NCBI GenBank assembly: GCA_022496185.1
Contig: WTXG01000010.1
Coordinates: 310,001-374,000, forward strand
Reading direction: 5' to 3'
From: Multifurca ochricompacta
Lineage: Eukaryota; Basidiomycota; Agaricomycetes; Russulales; Russulaceae
DNA length: 64,000 nucleotides
Shown: in pieces, positions 8,975-20,410 of the stretch
Layout of the letters: each line of letters begins with the position of its first letter
How positions within the stretch are numbered: position 1 is the stretch's first letter
Program-made: the position numbers and the translations under genes
Notes under the pieces: model-generated
The model's database searches: none
What the model saw: the letters and a program-made list of their open reading frames with translations, nothing else
What the model was told of the DNA's origin: nothing

Positions 8975-11900
8975 TTAACTGTTCTGTGGCACTTCTGGGT
9001 GACGGGTGTGGAACTCCGAGATAAGGACCGGAGCAAAGATAGTCCTGGCTGGCTCCCACGAGTTGTCAGAGTCTGGGAATCCTTTCCACTTAATGAGGTA
9101 ATGTAACTTGCGCCCTCAGCCTTTACGTCGCGAGTCTAGAATCCGTTCCACTTCCCATTCCGCTTCTCCATCAATGAGGTCAGGGGGGGGTCTTGGGAAA
9201 TTCTCCCCATGGAGAGTGGTTTCTTTGTAAGGCATCAGAAGTCTGGCATGGAAGACCAGATGGATCTTCCATGAGGGCGGGAGTTTGAGTTTGTATGACA
9301 CATCTGACAGCTTCCTCGTTATCTCGAATGGTCCATGACGTCAGGGCACTAGCTTGGCAGTTGGATGTGACGTGTGGATGTTCTTTCCTTCCAACCAGAC
9401 AAGGTCATTGGTCTGATAAGGTGTGAATTTCGAAGATCTTTCTGACAGGACCTTCTGCGCCTTCAACAGGTTCTCATTGGCTGATTCTCGGATCTCTTCC
9501 CATTGGCTGATACACTGTATGGCCAATGGGACGTTTACAGGTTTCTCAGTCCAGGTGGTTCAAGGTGTCCATCCCATGATAAGTGAAAATGGGGTGGCTT
9601 TGGTGGTACCATTGGGCCAAGAGTTATGTGCAAACTCGGCTGTCACTAGTGATTGGCAGGGGTAACCCTGGGGTATCCTCATTGGTACCCGTACCTGTAC
9701 CTGTACCCGTCACTACGGGTACAGGTAACCCGCAGGTTACCCGTGGGTCACCCGTGAAAATGCATGCAAGTTCTTTACTTGCATCACACATTTCGGATAC
9801 CCAGCCCGGGACTTCCCGGACCAAGAAGATACACAACGCATTCATTTGTGGCTGCTTAAGATCCCTCAATGACTCTTATTTTATGTTCAGAAGATTGAGA
9901 TAATTCATTATTCCATTTTTATTTTATTATTCTGCTTTCAATTTTATACAAGCACAACTAAAATACAGTATACAGAGATGATTAGATAGGATGTTATAGA
10001 ACATTGGTGAAAAGCCTGTCAGATAACCACACAGAATGCAAAATAATTTAATGAACACATAGCAATTTGCAGGGGTAACCCCTGGATAATTGTTTTGATA
10101 CCTGGGTTACCCATAAAATGAAACGCGTGCAAGTTCTTTACTTGCATCGCGCATTTCGGACATCCGGCCCGGGACATCCCAGTCAAGGAGATATGCACTT
10201 GGACACAACGCATTCATTTATGGCTACTCAAGATCCCTCAAAGATTCCTATTTTATGTTCATAAGATTAAGATAATTTATTATTCCATTTTTATTTTATT
10301 ATTCTGGTTTCAATTTTATATGAGCATGACCAATCTTTGCATTTCTGCGCATTTCGGATAAATGGCCTGGGCCATCCCGGTCAAGGAGATAAGCACTTGG
10401 ACACAACGCGTTCATTTATGGCTACTCAAGATCCCTCAAATATTGTTGGTTTATGTTCAGAAGATTAAAAGGATCCTTTATTTACATTATTATTTTATTA
10501 TTCTGCTTTCATTTCATACAAGCGTGACTGTCCTGGTGCGTTTAAGTCAACCTTCCTTAATAGGAAGGAGGTCAGACCACCATGCGATGCAATGTAGTCG
10601 CTGCCCCATGCAGCTTGTAGACACACGCGGGCCTTGTTTCAATAAAGTAATTTGATAATTAGATTATAGAATAGTCTATATTAGTCTAGAGTGTATTTTA
10701 GATAGTGCCAGACTGGCAGAATTGGTTGTGCGTTAATAAAACAGATGTATCATGGTTTTCAAGAAAGTGGATCACTGATAAGGATTTTATTTTACATCGC
10801 ACCGTTAATTTGCTTTGATATTTTGTAGGATAATACTAGAACATATTTAACGCTACCCTGTAGCATACATCAGACGAGATCTTGTATTTTTGTGGCTGCA
10901 GATGTGTTTTATCTTGGAAATTCTACTGATCTTGTCAATGCATAATTGGCGCCTATACCCGCCAAACCTGCCATGCGGGTACAGGTTTCCACGGGTTGGG
11001 AGCCATATACCCGTACCCGTACCCAGCAAAACCCGCGGCACTTACCTGCACGGGTATGAAACCCCTTGACAATCACTAGCTGTCGCTAGTCAGTCAGCCC
11101 AATCATCTTGTCATCCATTACACCAGAATCAAAGATACTGTTCGAGCCACTGGTTTGTCCTTTCTGATTGTCCATCCGTCTGTGGGTGATAGGCCATTGA
11201 GACGTTCTGAGTGATGTCCAAGACCTTGCAGAGTGCCTTGGCGAATGTGGAGGTGAAACATGGATCTCGGTCTGAAATGATCTTTTCGGGGAGGCTGTAG
11301 TGTCTGTAGACATGATCTAGGTAGAGTTTGGCCACTCCTTCTGCGGTGACAGATTCGTTGCATGGTATGAATAATGCCGCTTTTGAACAGTCGTGATCAG
11401 TGATCGTCAAGATGGAGTCAAAGCCTCTGGAGATGGGAAGTTTAACAATGAAGTCCATGGCAATGGTTTGGAATGGTTGTGATGCTACGGGTGTGATTGG
11501 GAATAGTGCTGGTGGGCGTGGGTGCATGTTCACTTTATTGGCTTGGCAGTCCGCACATCCTTTAACATAGTCTTCCACATCCTTCTTCATATTCAGCCAC
11601 CAGTAGTCCCGTTTGGCCAGGGCGTATGTATTGGCAATGCCAGGGTGGCCCACAGAGGGGAGGTCGTGGTGAAAATGGATCACCCCCCTCTTAATGTTGT
11701 CGCCACCGGTGACAACGAGACGATCCCCGTCCTTCCACCATAAGCCGTCAACTTGTTTCAGGTTATGGTCCGCTGCCCAGGATTGGCATAGCTGCTGATT
11801 CATATTCTGTGATACCTGAGCCCATAGGTCCATGTCATGAAGGCTGACCACTGCTTGCTTTGCAAAAACCTCTTCTGGGAGTACTGTGATGTTGCTATTG

Positions 11901-13910
11901 TCTTCTTTGCCACTGCTGAAATCAGGTCGTCGTGACAGGGCGTCTGCACGGGCATTGCGGCTTCCTGCAATGTGTTTCAATATGAAGTTGTACTCTTCCA
12001 ACTCCAAGACTTCGCAAGCGACCCATTGACTGATCTTATGGGGTTCCTTCCAGTAAAGCAGGTTGGAATGATCGGTATGGATAATGGTTTTGTGAGGCGT
12101 TCCTGCCAGATATGGGTGCCAGTGTCGTAGCACTTTAACAATGGCGAGCAATTCTCTATCCCAGATATCATAGTTTCATTCCGCTGATGAAAATGTCTCC
12201 GAGTAAAAGGCAACTGGGTGAAGTAGCCCCACTTTGTCCCTTTGGTTCAATACAGCGCCATTGGCAAAGTGGGATGTGTCGACTTCAAGCTCAAAGGGCT
12301 TCTCCAGATCCAGCTGCAAGAGGACTGGTTCAGAGCTGACGATATCTCGGATTTGCTCAAAGGCTCGCTGCTGTTCATCTGTCCAGTGCCAAGGTACATC
12401 CTTTTTCAACAGTCCATTCAGTGGTTGGGCAATTCCTGAGAATCCCTGTACAAATCGTCAGTAGAAGTTGCAAAATCCAATGAAGGATCACACATCCTTG
12501 ATACACATGGGTGTAGGCCACTCCCGGATTCCTTGTACTTTCACCAGGTCCATTCGTACGTGTCCTCCCTCTAGAATAACTCCCAGGTACTCGACACTTT
12601 GTTGTTTGAATGAGCACTTGGCTGGTTTGAGGTATAAGTTGTGTTCACATAGGATGTCTAGCACCTGGTGTACCCGTTCGCGATGATGAGTCAAATCATT
12701 CGTGGTAGCCACTAGTATGTTGTCCATGTACACCACTACTTCGCCTGTAAGGATGAGATCGCGGAAAATATGATTCATCATTGACTGAAAGGTGGCGGGC
12801 AAATTGGTAAGACCGAAGAACATAACATTTGGCTCAAAGAGCCCCTGGTTGGTCTTAAACATGGCTTTACATTGGTCTCCTTCCTTAATCCAAATATTGT
12901 TGTATCCCCAGTGGACATCCATTTTAGAGAATAAGGACTTGTCTCGCATGGTATTGATGAGCTCTGATATAAGTGGCAATGGGTAGGTGTTCTTCACTGT
13001 ATGGGTGTTTATCTGTTGGTAATCCTGAACCAGTCGAAGTTTGCCGTCTTTCTTTTTGATGAAGAAGAATGGTGATGCATATGGTGACTTTGACGGACAA
13101 ATGTACCCTTTTGCAAGATGTTCCTCAAGGAATGTCGTGAGTGCTGTTTGCTCTGCCTGCGACAATGGGTAGATTTTACAGTCGATTGCTGATGGGGTAT
13201 CGGGTGTGAAATCGATGGCGTGGTCCCATGGTCGCGCAGGGGGAAAGTGCTGCGATTCCTCCTCTGAGAATACCTTCCAGTGCCAGTGATATTCCTTCGG
13301 CACTACCTCTTCAAAGGTTTTTTCCATGTGCCCCTCCACTGCCTTCTGTGCAAGTTCTGATGCTTTGGTAGCGAAACAATAGCCTGGGTCTTCATCCTTT
13401 TCCTCCATCCCTCGTGTGGCTGAGTGTCGAGCTGCATAGTCGTACCCCATTGATGTGATGAGAACAGGGTAGAAATCTTTATCCATGGTCGCATCGCTCC
13501 AGTTGATCTTTGGTTTGAATGCAGCAAGCCAGGGATATCCCAGAACTAAATCTTCCTCTCCTAGGTTGGTGACCAGGAAGTGTATAACTTTTGTTCTTTC
13601 CCCTACTTGGACATTGAGGTCGGTGTAGTGCATAATCTTTCCTGCTCGGTTGGCAGTTCCATCAATATTCCAGATATTCTTCTCTTGGGGGAGTGCCAGC
13701 ATTCCTAATCCCATAGTTCTAGCCATTCGTGGGCTGATGAAATTATCAGTGGCTCCTGAGTCAATCAGGATATCACGGTCGGCCATCCTCTGTGTAGTCT
13801 CAAAATGTACTGGTATTTTCAGGGATTTGAAGCGACTAGTATACACAGAGGTTACATGTAATGCTTGTGCCCAGGCCGATGGGTTTGAGCCAATCAAAAA
13901 TCCTTCTTTG
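8975..13910 (-). pseudogene. pol: Gy2 pol (broken, interrupted by H1)
   Basis: Protease (DSGATDNFISP), RT, RNase H, integrase and chromodomain all recognisable on the minus strand. The 12488-13972 stretch is one open frame covering protease through most of RT. The RT catalytic motif is YMDN, with the second Asp replaced. TGA/TAG codons break the frame near 12480, 12450, 12175 and at the integrase C-terminus near 11128. H1 separates the integrase core (ends near 11087) from the GPF module and chromodomain (9646 down to about 9000). The pol stop is TAA at 8975-8977. Non-functional. Confidence 0.9.
9647..11078. mobile_element. H1, non-autonomous hAT-like element
   Basis: 1432 bp with imperfect terminal inverted repeats (left TAGTGATTGGCAGGGG, right end reading TAGTGATTGTCAAGGGG on the other strand) and an 8-bp duplication GCTGTCAC (9639-9646) / GCTGTCGC (11079-11086), one mismatch at a CpG. 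The 8-bp duplication points to hAT. No transposase frame. Inside are clustered short GGTAC/GGGTAC repeats near both ends, three diverged copies of a roughly 120-bp block (near 9770, 10130 and 10340) containing GCATTTCGGA and CACAACGC.TTCATTT, and a CCTTCCTTAATAGGAAGG hairpin near 10550. It interrupts the Gy2 integrase. Confidence 0.75.
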
Positions 13911-14990
13911 CGAATGCCTTCTCTACCAAGATGGCCCGCACCTCTTCGCTTTCCTTCATCATGTTTGCCCATATCTCTTGCGCCTTTTCTCTTTTGTCGG
14001 TGTCTTTTTGTCGACGGTTGGTGGATTGTTACGGATCGGTGTAACCGTTGCTTCCGCCGCTTGTGCCCCCTTTTTCAGGCATTCCCTTGACATGTGCCCT
14101 TGTGCTTTGCAGCGAAAGCACCTTCCTTCCTTCATCAACGTCTGTCTTTCATCTTCAGTAAGTGCAACCTGTGCTCTGGTTCTGTCAGCAGAAGTATCCA
14201 TGGCATTCGGATCCCTCTGGCCGGTGTGCATTGGTTTGACCCTGAAGGTGGCCTTCCATTGGTCGCGGGTCTTTCCCTTTCTTGTATCGACTCCAAAGCA
14301 TGTCTGGAAGTCAAGATAATCTTGCTGCTGTCATTGAGCAGCGTCAACCCATGTATCCCAATCATTGGGGTGGTGGAACTGGATGATGTTTTTCACCAGT
14401 GGGTTGGGTAACCCCTGGGAAAAGAGGTCTAGTGTCGCCTCTTCGTCTGTATCGTAACTGGCCCTGTTGGCCAGACTTCTGAACTTGGCTACATAGGCGT
14501 CCAGTTCTCCTTTTTCCATCTTCAGAGCTTTTAACTCTCGAGCAGCCTTCTGCTTGGCCTGCCCATTGGTGAATGCATCTTTAAACCTCTGGGCGATGGT
14601 TTCCCAAAGGCCTTCGCTAGTGGTACGACGTCCACTTTCAATTTGCTCGTTCAGCCATTCCAGCTGTTCCATTGTCCAGTCATCTACAGCCTCTCCTCGA
14701 ATTAACAATAGGAAGAGATTGGCTCACTGGAAGGGGTTGATGATCTGGGGGACATCGTGGTTGAAGTTTTTGAAAGTTGTAAACTCCAACATAAACTTCT
14801 TGCTTTGTGATCGGTCTCCCGTAAATGTCTGTGGCAATACACCTGACAGATGTCCCAATGGTGGGGGAATGTTCAGTGGCAGCATAGCTGGGGGTGGTGG
14901 AGGAGGGGGAGCCAGGTCTGGGAGCTGGGCAGCGATAGTAGACATTCCTTGATAAAATGGGGTGATGGTGTTGGTGGACTGTATGGAGAT

Positions 14991-16296
14991 TGTTACGCTC
15001 AGTGGAGCGTTCTGTGCAGCATGCACGGGTCGGTGTGGGTCCATTACCTCAGCCACGAGCCTAGCACGATAAGGCTAGACTCTGGGCACTGTTTAGCTTC
15101 GGGATCGGTTAAGGTTTGGTGCTATAATCAAGCACAGAGGGAGACAGGATGAGCCAGCCAAAGGGAGCTAATCCCCTAAGGCTGTTAAGTGGAGACAGGG
15201 CCCAGTTGCTGTGCCGGAAATGCACTGAGCACACTGGAGCCCTAGGAGATGGCAAAGGGGTTCACAGGGAAGGGTACACACCCATTGCCAGAGGCAATGG
15301 GGGTCCCTGCAGGGATCTCAAGGACGCAAAAGAGGGGGAAAAGGCTTCTGATGTATTGGGGTCTAAGATCTCTAGGCTGAAGGCACAAGAGGTCAAATCT
15401 AGGGTTGTACAAACTGTCTACAGGGTCTTATATACTGTATGGGGATCTGGTTTGTAGCTAATCAGGAACAGGGTCAGAGTCCTTATCATCCAATAGCAGA
15501 TAAGATGTCAAATATAGTCCATGATAAGGATAAGCCTTATCAGAAGCATAATCATGTGGGACAGCCCCACAGGAGTCATATCAGTGTGGGAGGATTCCCA
15601 CCAGGGTCAGGGGTAAATGGGGAGATAACAGGTCCCACAGGAGTCAGGGTGGATGTGGGAATACTCCCACAGGAATCAGAGAAGCGAATGATGAGCCAGA
15701 TGGGCCATGTGATCAGAAAGGGGTAAATGATCAGATGAAGATGCTGTGATCAGGGTCAGGGATCACATGGTCCAAAGTCACATGGTCAGGGATCACACGG
15801 TCAAGGATCACATGGCCAAGGGTCACATGGCCAAGGGTCACATGGCCAAGGGTCACATGGCCAAGGGTCACATGGCCAGGAGTCACATGACTGGCAGAGG
15901 GTCAAGTACAAGCCAAAGTCGTCTAGTTGTCTGGACTGGTCAGATTGGCAGGGACAATGTCAGGGGTTCCTATGGGTGTCAAGCACAGGGACAGGGTCAG
16001 GAGCAGTGGCCAAGGCATAAGCCAAAGCAGCAAGGAAGGGTGGTGTACATCCAACAGTGTAGCAGCAGAACTACCATCAGGTTAGGTGTAAATGGTGGCA
16101 AGGGAGGTTGGTCCTGTGAGCCACAGGTCACAGGCATCAGGGTAAGGTCCTGGGCACACAGGCCACAGGCATCAAGAAGGTCCCAAGGCAGCATACCAAG
16201 GGCATCAGGGAGTGGTCCAGAGAAGGGGAAGGTCAAGGATGGTGCAAAGAATAAGGCATGGTGTGCAGGGTCAGGAAAAAGAGTAGGGTCGTAACA
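14991..16296 (-). repeat. S1 solo LTR (copy 1)
   Basis: 1306 bp bounded by TGTTACG and CGTAACA with a perfect GAGAT duplication at 14986-14990 and 16297-16301. TATATAAGACCC on the minus strand near 15430 sets the orientation. No coding sequence. Homologous to 20411-21656. It contains a 15-bp tandem repeat. A solo LTR implies loss of an internal domain by LTR-LTR recombination. Confidence 0.9.
15806..15875. repeat. 15-bp tandem repeat TCACATGGCCAAGGG inside S1
   Basis: Four to five near-identical head-to-tail units, flanked on both sides by degenerate TCACATGG/TCACACGG copies from about 15765 to 15890. The second S1 copy has the same motif dispersed (21100-21240) but not amplified. Confidence 0.85.
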
Positions 16297-16737
16297 GAGA
16301 TCTGGGGAGTTGTCAAAGCAGGGGCTCTGGATGTGGCAACTCTGGGTGCAACTGGGGTGATAGTCGACGCTAATACCAGTGCTTCTTCACTAGGTTCTTC
16401 TATGTACTCTTCTGGTTTGGAGTCTGTGACAATGGCCAGGGGATTTTCTCTCCACAGTCCTAATCCAAATTCAGGTGGGGCGGGTCCTGTAGTAACCCAA
16501 GAGTGTCGGCTATCCAAGTATCGGATATGATACCAAACTCTTTTCTCGTCATCGTATTCTACCAGTTGGTATCTTCCATCGTGATAGACGTAGTATCCAA
16601 ACTTGGACTCAAAATCTTTCCAGGTGGCAGAGCCAAGTACTTGCTGTGAAAGATTATTTTTGTCTCTTCATTTGATAAGTTCTTCTTGGAATAGGGTCTG
16701 ACTGCAGCTGGAAGCCATGATGGGAGACTCGACTTGA

Positions 16738-17332
16738 TGTTACGTCCAGTGCGGGACGTTCCACACGACTTGTGTGACAGCTCGATCGGTGGTTTCTAGT
16801 GGAGGACCAATAAGGCCCTTCCGGAGTTCGGGTGAGGTGAGTCAAAGTCAAAGGGGCTGTCCCTTATGACAATGTTGAGCGGAGAGTGCCAGAAGCACTG
16901 AGACAAATGGTTTTAAAGGATCAAAGGGGATGTCCAGAAGACAGGCACTGATGTATTCAATAAGTCGAGTCTGAGGTCTACAGGGTAGCTACAGCGGACT
17001 TATATACGTAAAGCAGTGGGCGTCTACAAGATAAGGATATGGAGTCAAGTGGGCCCAAATATACGAAAGCGGAGGGCATAAAGCCTGGCTTCTGATAGGG
17101 TATTAAGTAAGTGTCCGGTCTTAGAGATAAGGAGATAAGGAATAACAAGATAAGGGTCCAAGCATAAGCAAACAGTGAGTCAACAAGTACAAAGGGGATC
17201 ACGGGGACGGAAGCAGGGCACGGGATGGGTCCCAGGATGGAGACGTGATCAGGAAGTGTAGGGTAGGAGGTAAGGAGGGGTCATCATTGGGGAGAGTGAA
17301 GAAAATAGGAGCAGACGGTAGGGTTTGTAACA
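16738..17332 (-). repeat. Gy2 5' LTR
   Basis: 595 bp, TGTTACG to TTTGTAACA on the plus strand, followed by the CCACT duplication. The adjoining primer site (GAGACTCGACTT at about 16725-16736 on the plus strand) is unmutated. Confidence 0.93.
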
Positions 17333-17337
17333 CCACT

Positions 17338-17866
17338 CGCCCACCAACGCTACACTTCCTTATTATGTCTCCCTCCTGGGACCCCTCACATGTGCTGCTC
17401 CCATCCCTGTGACCGCTGTTTGGACTTGTGTACATACTATTTGCCCATGCTTGTCCTTCTTATCTTGTTATCTCCTTATCTTATGATCAGACACTTACTT
17501 AGTTCCCTATCAGAAGCCAGGCTCTACACCCTCTTCTTTCGGATATTCAGACCCACTTGACTCCGTACTTTTATCTCATAGATGCCCACTGAGTTACATA
17601 TATAAGTCCGCTGTAGCTACCTTGTAGACCTCAGACTCGACTTATTGAATACATCAGTGTTTGTCTTCTGGACTTCCCTTTGAATCCTCTGACTCGTCTG
17701 TCTCAGTACTTTGGGTACTTTTCCACTTAACATTGTCATAGGGAACAGCCCCTTTGACTTTGACTCGTCCATTTGAACTCCAAGAAGTCTTGTTGGCTTC
17801 TTATCTGAAACCCCCGACCAACGCTGTCGCACATGTCATGCAGAACGTCCCACACCAGACATAACA
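17338..17866 (+). repeat. Gy1 3' LTR, right part
   Basis: 529 bp matching the last part of the Gy1 5' LTR, ending CATAACA (CpG decay of CGTAACA). It is followed by TGTGG, the right copy of the Gy1 target duplication. Confidence 0.93.
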
Positions 17867-17871
17867 TGTGG

Positions 17872-18034
17872 GGTTCTCAGAACTAGTGGACGGCTCACCA
17901 CTATCCTGAAATGGAAAGGAACGCTCATCAAAGATCACATCACGAGACATGATGACCGCTCGGGTACTCTTATTCCATAACCGGTAACCCTTTGAACCTG
18001 GTTCATACCCGACAAATGTAGCCTCGATCGATCT
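17872..18034 (-). pseudogene. Co2 pol fragment, end of integrase region
   Basis: The minus-strand frame reads IEATFVGYEPGSKGYRLWN then SRDVIFDERSFPF, the conserved segment that follows the integrase core in copia Pol. It continues the frame of 18951-20410 after removal of the S2 solo LTR, and is cut on its downstream side by Gy1. Confidence 0.87.
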
Positions 18035-18945
18035 TGTAACGGGTGAAGCTCCGTGTACACTTAGAAACAGGAAGGGCAAAGGGAAATGACCTAAGTCGTT
18101 GGGCGTACCGCGGAGGCAAACGTCACACGTCAAGCAATGATGGGGAACCTTGCTGCCCACAGTGGTTTGTGCAACCACGACAGCGGTGTTCTGAAACCCA
18201 AAGAAGCTGCAGCCCCAAGAGGACAAGATCAAAGGATCGAGTCACACAGGGAGGCAGTATGCCATTAGCACTATGTATCGAACTCGTGTAGACAGTTACT
18301 CACCTGCAGCCCCAAGAGGACAAGATGGGGGCTACAGGCTGTTACAGAGGGTCTTATATACATTTCTCAGTGTAACGAAGTAAGCAGTACGTGTAAGCAA
18401 GAATCAGCAAGTATCAGTCAGCTGTATTGCTGACTGAGCCTTATCTTTGTGATTTGTAAGCTGCTTTACTCTGCTGACTGATCATGCTCCACAGTGTGAT
18501 GTCATAATGACGTCACTGTGGAGTAGATAACTGATATGTAGTCTAGCCCGTAGGTCTGGAACACGTCTATCTACTGATACATATGATTCTGTGCTAAAAT
18601 TGGCCATGGCCCAACCTGGGCCCTTATCTAGAGCTCCACTTACCTAGAACCTTCTAGGCTGGACTCCTCTTATCTTGATAACAGCTCCACTTGGTCTAGA
18701 ACCGTCCAGACTGTGGGGCCTTGCCTATTGTGGTAAACACAATAGAGAATCGACTTGTTATTGTTGAGTGGCTCTTGTGCTGACTAAGCAGCATGTGACT
18801 ATTACATGTGACTCGGTCACATGATCCATGTCACGACTACATTCCCATGATCACGTGTTGAGACTGCTGGGTAATCTTCCCACAGTCATGTGATCCAAAA
18901 AGGGGAAAAATAAAAGGAAAAATAAAATAAAGTAGAGCCGTGACA
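18035..18945 (-). repeat. S2 solo LTR (copy 1)
   Basis: 911 bp, TGTAACG to CATGACA/GTGACA on the plus strand, with perfect GATCT duplications at 18030-18034 and 18946-18950. TATATAAGACC on the minus strand near 18355 sets the orientation. A CTGCAGCCCCAAGAGGACAAGAT direct repeat lies downstream of the TATA box (see intron candidate). No coding content. Confidence 0.9.
18207..18303 (-). other. Candidate spliceosomal intron in S2 LTR leader
   Basis: 97 nt on the minus strand: donor CAG|GTGAGTAAC, branch-like TGCTAATGG, pyrimidine-rich CTTGTCCTCTT, acceptor CTGCAG. It lies about 50-150 nt downstream of the TATA box. Both junctions fall in a repeated GGGGCTGCAG segment, so donor and acceptor exon edges are copies of each other. 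All signals are kept in the second S2 copy (40183-40280). Splicing is inferred. Confidence 0.45.
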
Positions 18946-18950
18946 GATCT

Positions 18951-20410
18951 CGGATCAAGCTTCCTGCGTTTGTCCTCAGGCACATGTACATATGCCTTGC
19001 ATCTGAAGACCCAGAAGTACGAAATGTCTGGAGTGTGACCAGCACTCCAGAGCTCATGCGGTGTGTGCCAACCTATCATGCGGGTGGGAGTCCTGTTGTA
19101 AGTATGCATGGCAGTATCCACTGCCAACTCCCAGAAGCCGAGTGACAATCCAGCGCCATGTAACATCGAGTGCGCCTTGTCAAGGATCGTCCTGTTCCAT
19201 CGCTCGGCAATCCTGTTTTGTTGTGGTGAACCCGGCATCGTTAACTTGTGCTCGATTCCCTTCTCATCCAATACTGATCGAAGAGCGCCTGACAAATACT
19301 CCCCTCCCTGGTCAGAGTGTAGCACACACAGTTTTTCCGAAGTCTGGGTCTCTGCCCAGGCCAGGAACTTCTTGAAAGCGGCTGCACACTGATCCTTACT
19401 CTTTAGGAAGTACACCACTCCATGCCTGGAGTAGTCATCAATAAATGTTGCGATGTAAAGTGCGCCTTGAATGGATTGGACTTGCATCGGCCCGGCCAGA
19501 TCGCTGTGTATGATTTGAAGTAGCTGGTCTGATCGCTTGTGAGAAGACTTGAAGGGAAGTCGCAACTGTTTCCTGAGTTCGCACCTGGAACACGGTGACT
19601 GATCGTGATTGATCGGAGCATCGAGAGTTATACCTTTTACAGATTCATGGTATCGCTTCAGGGCATCATATGACATGTGCCCCATGCGATGATGCCAGAT
19701 GTCGATAGGAAGTGAAGTGCGTGGATGCGCATTGAGGCCTGCCATGGAGGTGTCCAACCAGTAAAGGTTCACCTCCAAGTAGCCTCTTGCTACTGTCTGG
19801 TCTTGGACTGAGATCTGAAAATGATTATCTTGGAACGAGATCCAAGCCCCCTTTTGGGCAAGAGCGCGCATTGAGATGAAGCACGTCTTCATGTCTGGAA
19901 TGTGTAGAACGTTGTTCAGCATGATTTCGGACTCTTTGTTCCCTACAGTGGTAGTGAATACCACAGTCCCAACCCTGATCTGCTTCACATTAGAATTGTC
20001 ACCTAAGCGCACTATTCCATGTGCGAGCTTGTATGTTGTGAAGTCTGATCGATGTGGGGTAATGTGATGAGTCGCACCAGAATCCATCATCCATCTGGAT
20101 CTCTCAGCCGAGTACAGGGCAACACGGAGCTTGTCATTGTCATCGGCTACCTCTACAATCAATGCCGAAGTGGTAGCTAAGTGAGCGTTCACTGCCTTAT
20201 TGGCTGACGCTGCCTCCATTGCCTTCTTGTCCTCTGCATCCTTCTTCTTCTTCTGACACTCTGTAGCCTTGTGCCTGCTTTTCTGACAATAAAAGCATTT
20301 AATATTTGGTTTATTTGATTTGTTTTTGATGGGTGCGGCTTTGTTGAGTGACGTGGAAGCTCTGGATCGCCGACCTTCCTCATTGAGAATGCAATCTTGT
20401 ATGACCTGAG
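18951..20410 (-). pseudogene. Co2 gag C-terminus, protease, integrase
   Basis: One long minus-strand frame (about 485 Co2 codons). Order: gag end (ILNEEGRRS), CCHC knuckle CFYCQKSRHKATEC, protease WMMDSGATHHITP, GAG-pre-integrase HHCC finger (HHRMGHMS... CSRCELRK), integrase core with Asp in IHSDLAGP, Asp in LHSDQGGEY and Glu in QQNRIAERWN. This gag-PR-IN order before RT defines Ty1/copia. The frame is intact over this piece, but the element is broken by an S1 LTR upstream and S2 and Gy1 downstream. Mobility is lost. Confidence 0.93.

Larger units (their letters stand above)
13894..16718 (-). pseudogene. gag: Gy2 gag (interrupted by S1 LTR)
   Basis: Starts at an ATG (16718) and ends at TGA 13894-13896 directly after a T5 run, with pol overlapping in the -1 frame. 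The S1 solo LTR at 14991-16296 (GAGAT duplication) splits it after about 135 codons. The remainder contains the Gag core and a CCHC knuckle (CFRCKAQGHMSREC). A TGA near 14336 replaces Arg in the run of Arg/Gln after the Gag core. Confidence 0.87.
7074..17332 (-). mobile_element. Gy2, Ty3/gypsy chromovirus with both LTRs, nested in Gy1 3' LTR
   Basis: LTRs of 596 bp (7074-7669) and 595 bp (16738-17332) in inverted orientation relative to Gy1, flanked by perfect CCACT duplications (7069-7073 and 17333-17337). Removing H1 and S1 with their duplications leaves about 7.51 kb. Gag and pol are disrupted; ORF3 is fully open. The RT active site reads YMDN instead of YMDD. Confidence 0.94.
124..17866 (+). 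mobile_element. Gy1, Ty3/gypsy chromovirus, 5' and 3' LTRs present, split by Gy2
   Basis: LTRs start TGTTAC and end GTAACA (ATAACA at the 3' end). The 5' LTR is 588 bp. The 3' LTR, after removal of Gy2 and its CCACT duplication, is 59+529=588 bp. Flanks are CGTGG (119-123) and TGTGG (17867-17871), a 5-bp target-site duplication with one CpG-type C-to-T change. Without Gy2 the element is about 7.48 kb. Order: LTR, primer site, gag, pol with chromodomain, ORF3, LTR. Gag, Pol and ORF3 all carry in-frame stops, so this copy is defective. The insertion target is Co2. Confidence 0.93.
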
